NCBI GenBank assembly: GCA_937950385.1
Contig: CALFEA010000089.1
Location: 1-8,938, forward strand
Reading direction: 5' to 3'
Length of the DNA stretch: 8,938 nucleotides
Source: an uncultured Altererythrobacter sp.
Lineage (GTDB): Bacteria > Pseudomonadota > Alphaproteobacteria > Sphingomonadales > Sphingomonadaceae
A program made the position numbers and the translations under genes. This document shows, piece by piece, positions 1 through 5,142 of this stretch. The first letter of the stretch is position 1, and each line of letters starts with the position of its first letter. The notes under the pieces were generated by a model, which worked only from the letters and a program-made list of their open reading frames with translations, did no database searches and had not been told where the DNA came from.

Positions 1-345
1 TGGATTGCTGGAGACGTAATGCGCCTCAACATGGGCCAGGCGGCGGTCAACTTCGCGCATGCGTGAACGCACCTCGCGTGCCGCTCGCTTTGGATTTTGC
101 CGGACGCCTTGCCAATATTTGCGCTCAGCTTCCTCAACATAGAGATGTTGTGGTTTCTTATTCAGAAGGAAGCCAGCGATGAAATAGGCCGGGATTGTTG
201 CTCCTCCCGTAATGAACGTAAGAGCTAGCGTGCCGAGACGCACCCAAAGCGCATTGATCCCAGTGTAATCAGCAATGCCAGAGCAGATGCCGAACACTTT
301 GGCATTGACCTTATCGCGGTACAGTGTGGTGCGGGGGGTATTCAT
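1..345 (-). CDS. pspC: PspC domain protein (partial, C-terminus beyond window)
   Basis: Reverse-strand reading gives 115 residues from ATG at 345 with no stop before the left edge. It begins MNTPRTTLYRDKVNAKVFGI, followed by CSGIADYTGINALWVRLG. This is the PspC signature: short N-terminal segment, K-x-x-G-I-C-x-G-I-A-D-Y, then a hydrophobic helix at about residues 35–61. A charged, helical C-terminal part follows (about 70–115). In the Psp system PspC is an inner-membrane partner of PspB that senses envelope stress and relieves PspA inhibition of PspF. The start is supported by AAGGA 8 nt upstream and by an ATGA overlap with the pspB stop codon, implying translational coupling. The extended C-terminal region is longer than the bare domain and is truncated here, so full length is unknown. 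Identification is from motif recognition. Confidence 0.9.
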   Translation of the reverse strand, partial: MNTPRTTLYRDKVNAKVFGICSGIADYTGINALWVRLGTLALTFITGGATIPAYFIAGFLLNKKPQHLYVEEAERKYWQGVRQNPKRAAREVRSRMREVDRRLAHVEAHYVSSNP

Positions 346-641
346 GCTCTGGTTCCTTTTTTCTCAGCGAGCAAACGGTCAAGCTCGCGCAATTTTTGAT
401 TGTCAGCCTCTTGCTCATGGGTGAGGCGCGGCGCTTCAAACGAGGGGTCATCACTCGCGGCGAGCCGCTCAACTGTATCCATGCGTTCATCGAGCCGCTT
501 TGCCAGAGCGTAAAGCTCATCAAGCAAAACTTCGTCATCCTCGGTGATGGTGGCGGCAGTCTTCCATTTGGTGATATAGTGAAGGACAATCCAAGGAAGG
601 CCAATGCCGAGCGCTAGTATGACCGGTACAGCTTCATCCAT
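342..641 (-). CDS. pspB: PspB-like phage shock envelope-stress protein
   Basis: This 99-aa protein has one hydrophobic N-terminal helix (about residues 5–23, ending in LHYITKWK). A strongly charged, helical, coiled-coil-like remainder follows, with DELYALAKRLDERMDTVERL at about 41–60. That matches the PspB plan of a membrane anchor plus cytoplasmic coiled coil with an L/A-K-R-x-x-E-R-x-x-x-L/V-E pattern. It is about 25 residues longer than the enterobacterial protein, mainly at the C-terminus. It lies 3 nt after the pspA stop and overlaps the pspC start by 4 nt, so pspA-pspB-pspC look co-transcribed and coupled. GGGAG sits 8 nt before the ATG, inside the end of pspA. With PspC it is expected to bind PspA at the inner membrane. 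Some databases may label it only as a phage-shock B domain or hypothetical protein. Confidence 0.85.
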   Translation of the reverse strand: MDEAVPVILALGIGLPWIVLHYITKWKTAATITEDDEVLLDELYALAKRLDERMDTVERLAASDDPSFEAPRLTHEQEADNQKLRELDRLLAEKKGTRA

Positions 642-644
642 GAC

Positions 645-1334
645 TTAAACTCCCTTCTTGCCGTCGGGATGCCCCAACGCTTTTTTCATTGCTTCCAGCT
701 CATCATCAATCGCATCAGCGCCTTCTAGCGCGGCGATTTCATCGGCGAGGCTTGGCTTGCCGCCATTTTCGCCAATGCCCATTGCATCGGCGCGGCCCTC
801 GGCAAAATCGACGCGGCGTTCCATTTGGTCAAACTTTGACAAGGCCTCGTCGGTGCGTTCCGTGCTCATCAAGCTGCGCAATTTGACGCGGTTCTCTGCG
901 CTTTCGAGGCGCGCTGCGATTTGCGTCTGGCGGCTGCGGGCTTCACGCAGGCGGTGCTGAAGCTTTTGAATGTCTTCATCATAAGCGCGCAATGCGTCAT
1001 CAAGAACGGCGATCTCTTCTTTCAATTGATCAGCCATGCCGGCGGACTTTTTCTTTTCGACCAGAGCTGCGCGGGCCAAATCTTCGCGATCCTTTGACAG
1101 CGCAAGCGCGGCTTTTTCGCCCCAATCGGCCTGTAGGCGGTCGAGTTTCACCGTATGGCGATGCATTTCCTTTTGGTCCGCAATCGTGCGAGCGGCACTG
1201 GCGCGCACTTCGACCAATGTTTCCTCCATTTCGAGGATGATCATGCGGATCATCTTTGATGGATCGTCGGAGGAATCCAGCATGTCGTTGAAATTGGCAG
1301 CGATAATGTCACGCGTGCGGCTGAAAATGCCCAT
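645..1334 (-). CDS. pspA: PspA/IM30 family membrane-maintenance protein and PspF inhibitor
   Basis: From the Met at 1334 the product is 229 aa, close to the usual PspA length of about 222. It starts MGIFSRTRDIIAANFNDMLD, the classic PspA N-terminus forming the membrane-binding amphipathic helix. Long coiled-coil helices follow, including EMEETLVEVRASAARTIADQ (35–54) and EKAALALSKDREDLARAAL (73–91). PspA binds stressed inner membrane as large oligomers and, when unstressed, inhibits PspF. The start at 1334 is favoured because GGAG lies 8 nt upstream and because a free amphipathic N-terminus is essential in the family. The frame stays open upstream to an ATG at 1628, which would give 327 aa; that stretch is described separately. 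pspB follows after 3 nt. Family identity is near certain; the start is the uncertain part. Confidence 0.93.
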   Translation of the reverse strand: MGIFSRTRDIIAANFNDMLDSSDDPSKMIRMIILEMEETLVEVRASAARTIADQKEMHRHTVKLDRLQADWGEKAALALSKDREDLARAALVEKKKSAGMADQLKEEIAVLDDALRAYDEDIQKLQHRLREARSRQTQIAARLESAENRVKLRSLMSTERTDEALSKFDQMERRVDFAEGRADAMGIGENGGKPSLADEIAALEGADAIDDELEAMKKALGHPDGKKGV

Positions 1335-1628
1335 AAAGGCTACTCCATAATTGGCGGCGGTATTGGTTTCGCGGTTTTGAGCCCGTGGTTGCGTAGGTGT
1401 AGGGCTACGGCGCAAACGATCAACCTCTTCGTCGAGCCGCCTTACCTGATTGCGTGCAGGTGAAGCGCGAGAAGAAGGGTGGGCCGAAGCATCGCTACTT
1501 TCAGGGCTGAGACTGGATTCAGCGGCTGTAGTAGGTGCACCAGTGGGGGAAGAAGTGCGCTCCGGCCCGAGGGAAGACGTTTCAGCTGTGGATTTTTTAA
1601 GATCAGCGGGTTTGGTTGGTTTGCTCAT
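1335..1628 (-). other. In-frame open extension upstream of pspA (possible long PspA isoform)
   Basis: The pspA reading frame has no stop for 98 codons upstream of its probable start. It reaches an ATG at 1628 that overlaps the stop of the preceding small ORF as ATGA. The encoded stretch is Ser/Thr/Pro/Ala-rich and presumably disordered (residues 1–60). It is followed by a short charged helix-like piece, QVRRLDEEVDRLRRS (61–75), and a linker. I recognise no domain. If translated it would give a 327-aa PspA with its membrane-binding helix internal, which is atypical. No clear Shine-Dalgarno precedes 1628, so any translation would rely on coupling. It could equally be an untranslated spacer or an over-extended annotation. 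Confidence 0.4.
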
Positions 1629-1777
1629 GCGATCTCAACTGCATTGCCTGCAATTGTCGCCGCCATCACTGGCTCGACATGCATTTGCGTAGAAAGGGCA
1701 ATGAACAGAACCATCGCAGCGACGCTGGCAATCGAGGCTTGACCAAGTTTGGTCGCAAAAAAGCCGTTATTGTCCAT
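1625..1777 (-). CDS. Small putative membrane protein, first ORF after the psp promoter
   Basis: This is a 50-aa ORF beginning MDNNGFFATKLGQASIASVA, with a hydrophobic stretch at about residues 13–29 that looks like one transmembrane or signal helix. A short tail ending TIAGNAVEIA follows. The start at 1777 has GGAG 8 nt upstream and lies about 24 nt after the predicted sigma-54 transcription start, so it would be the first gene of the psp transcript. The A-x-A-like site near 38–40 (VMAA) leaves open signal-peptide cleavage. Its stop overlaps the next ATG (1628) as ATGA. The frame remains open upstream into pspF antisense, but that part is a shadow. I recognise no family. Envelope-stress function is inferred only from position. 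Confidence 0.6.
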   Translation of the reverse strand: MDNNGFFATKLGQASIASVAAMVLFIALSTQMHVEPVMAATIAGNAVEIA

Positions 1778-1810
1778 GATCAAATCTCCGTTAAGTGTTG
1801 TCCATGATAT

Positions 1811-1828
1811 AGCAAGCGGTGTGCCAAA
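1811..1828 (-). promoter_or_regulatory. Sigma-54 (RpoN) promoter for the psp operon
   Basis: The minus strand reads TTTGGCACACCGCTTGCT, containing TGGCAC-N5-TTGC with the invariant GG (-24) and GC (-12) correctly spaced. The expected transcription start is near 1801, just upstream of the 50-aa ORF at 1777. It lies between the divergent psp genes and pspF, a sigma-54 activator, as known for psp operons. The match is close to consensus, so I am confident in the element; the exact start site is inferred. Confidence 0.9.
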
Positions 1829-1842
1829 CTTGAAAAATACTT

Positions 1843-1910
1843 TAGATTCAGAGGGTAATTCTATTTTCCCAAATAGTGCGTTTGAATCTATTGCCAAACA
1901 TTGGGAAAAT
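1843..1910. promoter_or_regulatory. Candidate PspF enhancer (interleaved inverted repeats)
   Basis: Two perfect inverted repeats are interleaved here. TAGATTCA (1843–1850) pairs with TGAATCTA (1883–1890), and ATTTTCCCAA (1863–1872) with TTGGGAAAAT (1901–1910). Their centres are 21, 19 and 19 bp apart, roughly two helical turns each. A separate dyad CTATTT-TCCC-AAATAG lies at 1861–1876. Relative to the predicted psp start near 1801 the elements lie at about -42 to -109. This overlaps the range expected for a PspF upstream activating sequence and abuts the pspF start, which would permit autorepression of pspF. The repeats are seen; binding by PspF is inference. Confidence 0.5.
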
Positions 1911-1927
1911 TCACTATAGGTTGGTAA

Positions 1928-2974
1928 ATGGAGCGCAGTAGTCAATTTGTCGGCCAGTCTGGGGCCTTTCTCGATGCAGTGGAGCGAGCCTCTCGTGCTG
2001 CCCCAATGAGCCGCCCCGTGCTGGTGATCGGCGAGCGCGGTACGGGCAAGGAATTGATCGCTGAACGTTTGCACCGGCTTTCCAGTCGTTGGGGCGAGCC
2101 GCTGGTCACCATGAACTGTGCGGCGCTGCCCGAAACACTGATCGAGGCTGAATTGTTCGGTCATGAAGCGGGCGCATTCACAGGCGCTACCAAAACGCGT
2201 GTGGGAAGGTTTGAAGAAGCCGATAAAGGCACGTTATTTCTCGACGAATTGGGCACTTTGTCGATGGGCGCGCAGGAACGTTTGTTGCGCGCGGTTGAAT
2301 ATGGCGAGGTCACGCGGATTGGCTCCTCGCGGCCTATTCAGGTCGATGTGCGTATTGTGGCGGCCACCAATGAGGATTTGCCTGCGCTGGCAAAGTCAGG
2401 CGATTTTCGTGCCGATCTGCTTGACCGGCTAAGCTTTGAAGTGATCACGCTGCCCCCGTTAAGAGTGCGCGAGGGCGATGTTGGCGTGTTGGCGGAATAT
2501 TTCGGTCGGCGCATGGGCTCTGAACTGGGGTGGGAGGCTTGGCCTGGTTTTGCGGGTCACGTGGCGCAGCAGCTCGATAAATACGCTTGGCCGGGCAATG
2601 TGCGTGAGCTGCGCAATGTGGTTGAGCGCGCAGTATATCGCTGGGACAATTGGGGCGAGCCGATTGCCCATGTTCAGTTCGATCCGTTTGACAGCCCGTG
2701 GAAGCCGCTAACGCCGTCGCACCGCAAGCCTACAGCAGCGGCTCCTGCTTCTGATCAAGCGGCGACCTCGCCAAATGAGGTTTCGTCTTCTGCCCAGCTC
2801 GATACGGTCGATGATTTGCGCGGCGCGGTCGATGCGCATGAGCGCAGCATTGTCGAGCATGCGCTGGGCAAGCACCGGTGGAATCAGCGCCAAACCGCCA
2901 AAGCATTGGGGCTAAGTTACGATCAATTGCGGCATTGCATTAAGAAGCATGGCCTGATCGAATCCAGCGATTAG
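1928..2974 (+). CDS. pspF: PspF, sigma-54-dependent activator of the psp operon
   Basis: This 348-aa bacterial enhancer-binding protein has no N-terminal receiver or sensory domain, as in PspF; the AAA+ domain begins at once. Visible are Walker A GERGTGKE (35–42), the sigma-54-contacting loop GAFTGA (82–87), Walker B GTLFLDEL (101–108), sensor AATNED (145–150), the arginine-finger region FRADLLDRL (160–168) and WPGNVREL (221–228). The SRW tryptophan (W55) corresponds to the residue through which E. coli PspF contacts PspA. A Pro/Ala/Ser linker (about 258–293) leads to a Fis-type helix-turn-helix (about 303–343). It is divergent from pspA and presumably activates the sigma-54 promoter there. 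The ribosome site is weak (AGG 7 nt before the ATG), consistent with low expression. Length slightly exceeds that of E. coli, mostly in the linker. Confidence 0.95.
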   Translation: MERSSQFVGQSGAFLDAVERASRAAPMSRPVLVIGERGTGKELIAERLHRLSSRWGEPLVTMNCAALPETLIEAELFGHEAGAFTGATKTRVGRFEEADKGTLFLDELGTLSMGAQERLLRAVEYGEVTRIGSSRPIQVDVRIVAATNEDLPALAKSGDFRADLLDRLSFEVITLPPLRVREGDVGVLAEYFGRRMGSELGWEAWPGFAGHVAQQLDKYAWPGNVRELRNVVERAVYRWDNWGEPIAHVQFDPFDSPWKPLTPSHRKPTAAAPASDQAATSPNEVSSSAQLDTVDDLRGAVDAHERSIVEHALGKHRWNQRQTAKALGLSYDQLRHCIKKHGLIESSD

Positions 2975-3028
2975 CAAAAGTTTTACCATATCTCCCTAGG
3001 TTATTCGTGTTTTCAAGGGAGTTAGAGA

Positions 3029-3334
3029 ATGGATATCGTGAAAGCTGGCCTTGGCTTGGTCGGAACAGCCGCAATCGCGGGATGGGTGGCATTTTCTGTG
3101 TCTGCGCCGCGCAACGCAGAAAATGTGATGAACCAAGAAATGGCTTCGCTTGACGGCAAAAGCATCAATGAAACGATTGCCGATTCTAAAGCCGAGGTTC
3201 GCGCCGAACAGTGCGCAAGGTTCAGCGCGATGGCTGCGGAGGCATGGGATCGTGCGGTCGAGAATGACACAACCGATCGCGACGCCACTCGGATCGATGA
3301 GCTGGACCGTCAGGTCGAACGTTTCTGCAACTAA
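3029..3334 (+). CDS. Small membrane-anchored protein of unknown function
   Basis: This 101-aa ORF starts 54 nt after pspF with a strong ribosome site, AAGGGAG, 7 nt before the ATG. Residues 5–26 (KAGLGLVGTAAIAGWVAFSV) form one hydrophobic helix, either an uncleaved anchor or a signal sequence. The remaining 75 residues are charged and helical and rich in Glu, Asp, Arg and Ala. They include two cysteines (C62, C100) that could form a disulfide if exported. I do not recognise a family. Being downstream of pspF it might share its transcript, but it is also compatible with an independent unit. Coding quality and ribosome site make it a real gene; function is unknown. Confidence 0.75.
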   Translation: MDIVKAGLGLVGTAAIAGWVAFSVSAPRNAENVMNQEMASLDGKSINETIADSKAEVRAEQCARFSAMAAEAWDRAVENDTTDRDATRIDELDRQVERFCN

Positions 3335-3346
3335 TCGGATTTGAGA

Positions 3347-3364
3347 GGGGCGCTCATGCGCTCC
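3347..3364 (+). terminator. Weak candidate stem-loop downstream of the 101-aa gene
   Basis: GGGGCGC (3347–3353) can pair with GCGCTCC (3358–3364) around a TCAT loop, including one G·T pair. It sits 12 nt after the stop at 3334. No continuous T-tract follows, and the TTGACT of the arsR promoter begins right after, so it is at best a weak terminator. Confidence 0.3.
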
Positions 3365-3365
3365 C

Positions 3366-3392
3366 TTGACTCTTACTCATTAATTCCATAAT
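3366..3392 (+). promoter_or_regulatory. Candidate sigma-70-type promoter for arsR
   Basis: TTGACT (3366–3371, one mismatch to TTGACA) and CATAAT (3387–3392, one mismatch to TATAAT) are separated by 15 nt, shorter than the optimal 17. The predicted start near 3399–3400 is only 2–3 nt before the arsR ATG at 3402, so the transcript would be essentially leaderless. The -10 box lies inside the dyad operator described next, as expected for ArsR repression. Confidence 0.5.
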
Positions 3393-3407
3393 TCTAGAAA
3401 TATGGAA
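3384..3407. promoter_or_regulatory. Probable ArsR operator (24-bp dyad)
   Basis: Half-sites TTCCATAATTCT (3384–3395) and AGAAATATGGAA (3396–3407) are reverse complements at 11 of 12 positions. The core TTCTAGAA (3392–3399) and the outer arms TTCCATA/TATGGAA are perfect. The dyad covers the putative -10 box, the transcription start and the arsR start codon (3402–3404). ArsR/SmtB proteins bind inverted repeats of this kind over their own promoters, so autoregulation is likely. Confidence 0.75.
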
Positions 3408-3734
3408 ACGAATCGAGTTGATCATATATCTGCGCTCTCCTCTCTTTCTGCTTTGGCGCAGGAAAGCCGGTTGGAGGTGTTTCGTCTGCTGGTGCAGGCT
3501 GGGGCGTCAGGTTTGCCCGCAGGTGAGATTGCCAAAAGGCTAAAAATACCGGCGAGTTCGCTGTCGTTCCATCTAAATAATCTGGCGCAGGGCTTGCTGA
3601 TTAACAGCAATCGCGAGGGGCGTTCGATTATTTACTCTGCCAATTTTGATCAAATGCGCGGCCTTGTTGCTTATCTGCTGGAAAATTGCTGCGCAGGACA
3701 ATCTGCCGGATCAACCAAGGATGCATTGCTATGA
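3402..3734 (+). CDS. arsR: ArsR-family repressor with C-terminal vicinal cysteine pair
   Basis: This 110-aa winged-helix repressor reads ALSSLSALAQESRLEVFRLL (11–30), then GLPAGEIAKRLKIPASSLSF (37–56) and HLNNLAQGLL (57–66) as the recognition helix, then the wing SNREGRSIIYS (69–79). The canonical CxC site of the E. coli R773 protein is absent; the only cysteines are C96-C97 in ENCC. Family knowledge: an ArsR selective for methylarsenite (Shewanella) uses just two C-terminal cysteines, while Acidithiobacillus ArsR has a third. Here no third Cys follows. The ATG lies inside the dyad operator and no Shine-Dalgarno precedes it, so translation from a leaderless mRNA is probable. The stop overlaps the next gene as ATGA. 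The inducer is inferred, not shown. Confidence 0.9.
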   Translation: METNRVDHISALSSLSALAQESRLEVFRLLVQAGASGLPAGEIAKRLKIPASSLSFHLNNLAQGLLINSNREGRSIIYSANFDQMRGLVAYLLENCCAGQSAGSTKDALL

Positions 3735-4150
3735 AGCGCTTTCATATGAACCTTCGCGTTGAGGATATGGCGGCCTCTGCGCAGTTTTACACCCGGCTGT
3801 TTGGCGCTGAGCCTGTGGTCGATAATGCAGATTATAAAAAGTGGATGCTGGATGATCCCTTCGTCAACATCTCTATTGAGCCTGCATGCGGTGAAACTGG
3901 CATTGCTCATGTCGGCTTGCAGACAGAAAATGCTGATGAATTAACCCAGGTTTATGGTCGTATTGAAGCCGCTGGTGGGCCAGAGTTTCGTGAAGGTGAA
4001 ACGCAGTGCTGCTATGCCCATTCACACAAAAGCTGGACCCGAGACCCTGATGGAGTGATCTGGGAGGCCTTTTTTACCGACGGTCAACGCTGCGATTATG
4101 GGCAAATGCCAGAGATTAGCGGCAGCGCTGGCCTTGGTATAACCCCTTAG
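3731..4150 (+). CDS. ArsI/CadI-family VOC metalloenzyme (putative C–As lyase)
   Basis: This 139-aa vicinal-oxygen-chelate protein begins MKRFHMNLRVEDMAASAQFY. Conserved features are H5 in the first beta strand, FGAEP (24–28), DYKKWMLDDPFVNISIE (34–50), H60 in AHVGLQ, the pair C93-C94 in TQCCYAHSHKSW, and E112 in DPDGVIWEAF. H5/H60/E112 fit the Fe(II)-binding triad, and the Cys pair fits the organoarsenical site of ArsI, which cleaves carbon–arsenic bonds of trivalent methyl- or arylarsenicals. CadI proteins share this fold, so a metal-resistance role is the alternative. The start at 3731 is chosen because it overlaps the arsR stop by 4 nt and restores the family N-terminus; an in-frame ATG at 3686 would run into arsR. 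Co-transcription with arsR is very likely. No arsM, arsC, arsH or pump gene lies within this window. Confidence 0.88.
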   Translation: MKRFHMNLRVEDMAASAQFYTRLFGAEPVVDNADYKKWMLDDPFVNISIEPACGETGIAHVGLQTENADELTQVYGRIEAAGGPEFREGETQCCYAHSHKSWTRDPDGVIWEAFFTDGQRCDYGQMPEISGSAGLGITP

Positions 4151-4197
4151 GGTACGGCTCATCAAATATTGCCCATGCGCTGCGAAATCTAGCAGCC

Positions 4198-4560
4198 ATG
4201 GGACAGGTAATCGCACATATCGGTCGGCGCGAGAAAAGCCGTTTACGCCTCGAATTACGGGCACGGCTCGATATTATCGGGGGCATCAAGCAATGCCTTG
4301 TCACCGACATTTCCAAAACCGGCGCCCGAATTGAAGTGGATAATCCGCCTCGTGCTGGTGAGTGCTGTATGTTGCTCGCTGACACTCTTGAATGTTTTGG
4401 TACGGTGGTATGGCGCAGCAATACTGCTTGCGGTCTGCGTTTCGATGACGAAATTCGCGATGGGCAGTTGATTGGATTGCGCCACAATAGCGAAGTTGCC
4501 GCCGACGTTGAAAAGCGTGAAGTGACAAATTTTGCGCGGAAATGGGCGCGGGGCAGATAG
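4198..4560 (+). CDS. PilZ-domain protein (putative c-di-GMP binding)
   Basis: This 120-aa single-domain protein carries both PilZ motifs. The arginine motif is GRREKSRLRL (R11-x3-R15), and TDISKTGARI contains D37-x-S39-x-x-G42. The closing strand VWRSNTACGLRFDD (71–84) is also typical. PilZ domains bind cyclic di-GMP and relay it to motility, surface or polysaccharide functions; no partner domain is present here. A short charged tail (about 98–120) follows. The start has no convincing Shine-Dalgarno, but the ATG fits the domain boundary. It lies 47 nt after the arsI-like gene without obvious functional link. Domain assignment is good; ligand binding is inferred from the motifs. Confidence 0.88.
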   Translation: MGQVIAHIGRREKSRLRLELRARLDIIGGIKQCLVTDISKTGARIEVDNPPRAGECCMLLADTLECFGTVVWRSNTACGLRFDDEIRDGQLIGLRHNSEVAADVEKREVTNFARKWARGR

Positions 4561-4611
4561 GGCGCAATGCCCTGCCCATCCATTCGGTGGGTACAGAATT
4601 GTCAATTTCAA

Positions 4612-4652
4612 ACGCCTATTTGTAAAGCAAACTTGCAATCTAAGTTAGGCGT
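4612..4652. other. Small inverted-repeat structure between convergent genes
   Basis: ACGCCTA (4612–4618) and TAGGCGT (4646–4652) are perfect complements. They enclose two mini-hairpins: TTTG/CAAA (4619–4622, 4628–4631) and ACTT/AAGT (4631–4634, 4642–4645). The segment lies between the pilZ stop (4560) and the lipoprotein stop (4662). It could act as a transcription end signal, but neither strand shows a proper T-tract, so function is unassigned. Confidence 0.3.
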
Positions 4653-4661
4653 GTTGAAGGC

Positions 4662-4889
4662 TTAATCCGGAGTTCCCACTCCCCAACCGCCATTATCATC
4701 ACTACCACTCGACCAATTGCTATCTGCGGCCTCTGCTTGTGCAAAACCGTCGGCAACGTCCGTATTTGTAGAATCACTGATAGGTTGCTCGGCTTTTTCC
4801 CATTCTGAGCGATCGTAAGGATTGAGGCCTGTCCCACAGGAAGTCAAAAGCGGTCCCAATGCCAGTAACAGGAGTAGTTTCTGTTTCAT
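4662..4889 (-). CDS. Small putative lipoprotein of unknown function
   Basis: This 75-aa ORF has a lipoprotein signal peptide: MKQK, a leucine-rich core (LLLLLALGPLL) and the lipobox LTSC with lipidation Cys at 18. Residue 19 is Gly, not Asp, which favours outer-membrane sorting by the general +2 rule. The mature part (about 57 residues) is acidic, Ser/Asn/Gly/Asp-rich and low in hydrophobics. It ends GGWGVGTPD and is probably disordered. AAGGA lies 6 nt before the ATG. It is convergent with the PilZ gene and divergent from rimP. I recognise no family; only location can be predicted. Confidence 0.8.
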   Translation of the reverse strand: MKQKLLLLLALGPLLTSCGTGLNPYDRSEWEKAEQPISDSTNTDVADGFAQAEAADSNWSSGSDDNGGWGVGTPD

Positions 4890-5142
4890 GTCTAATCCTT
4901 ATCTCCAGCTCAATCACCTAAAATGCGAAGATTGAATAAGGGTAAAAGGCGCCTCCCAGCGCTGGAATTTCAGGCTCATAGCTTTGACGGGCATAGCTTT
5001 GCCAAATTCACTTGCTTTATTGCAGGTTGGGGCCTATCTCAGCGCCTCATCCCGACATCGTTGAGACTTTGAAGGGGCTGGCGCCGAAAGGGGCCGGCAC
5101 GAAACGCCATTGGTCTCACGCTGTCTTAAAGCCAGGAATGCA
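4890..5142. other. Divergent intergenic region between the lipoprotein gene and rimP
   Basis: No gene or tRNA was found in these 253 bp, although a metY tRNA heads the equivalent operon in some bacteria. Visible elements are palindromes AGGCGCCT (4947–4954) and CCAGCGCTGG (4956–4965), and a direct repeat CATAGCTTTG (4977–4986 and 4992–5001). There is also a possible rimP promoter, TTGCTT (5012–5017) with TATCTC (5035–5040) at 17-nt spacing, and a GC-rich stem-loop (5077–5098). AGGA at 5134–5137 serves rimP. The promoter call is weak. Confidence 0.45.
5077..5098 (+). promoter_or_regulatory. GNRA-capped stem-loop in the rimP leader
   Basis: GCTGGCGCC (5077–5085) pairs with GGGGCCGGC (5090–5098) around a GAAA tetraloop, giving eight pairs (one G·T) and one G·G mismatch. 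It lies 44 nt before the rimP start and has no T-tract, so it is not a terminator. A leader regulatory role is possible but unproven. Confidence 0.4.

Noticed and set aside
1778..2164. Upstream part of the minus-strand open frame that continues from the 50-aa ORF into pspF.
   Set aside because: It is antisense to pspF, crosses the sigma-54 promoter, and lies upstream of the predicted transcription start; only the part from 1777 has a ribosome site.
4612..4652. attC-like (integron recombination) site, because GTTAGGC at 4644–4650 fits GTTRRRY.
   Set aside because: The left arm reads GCCTATT instead of RYYYAAC, the element is too short for an attC, and there is no integrase or cassette array.
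4640..4837. 65-aa minus-strand open frame overlapping the lipoprotein gene.
   Set aside because: The overlapping frame with signal peptide, lipobox and AAGGA site is clearly the coding one.
5131..5142. Start of rimP at the ATG at 5138.
   Set aside because: It directly abuts the AGGA ribosome site and is out of frame with RimP; 5143 has proper spacing and the family N-terminus.
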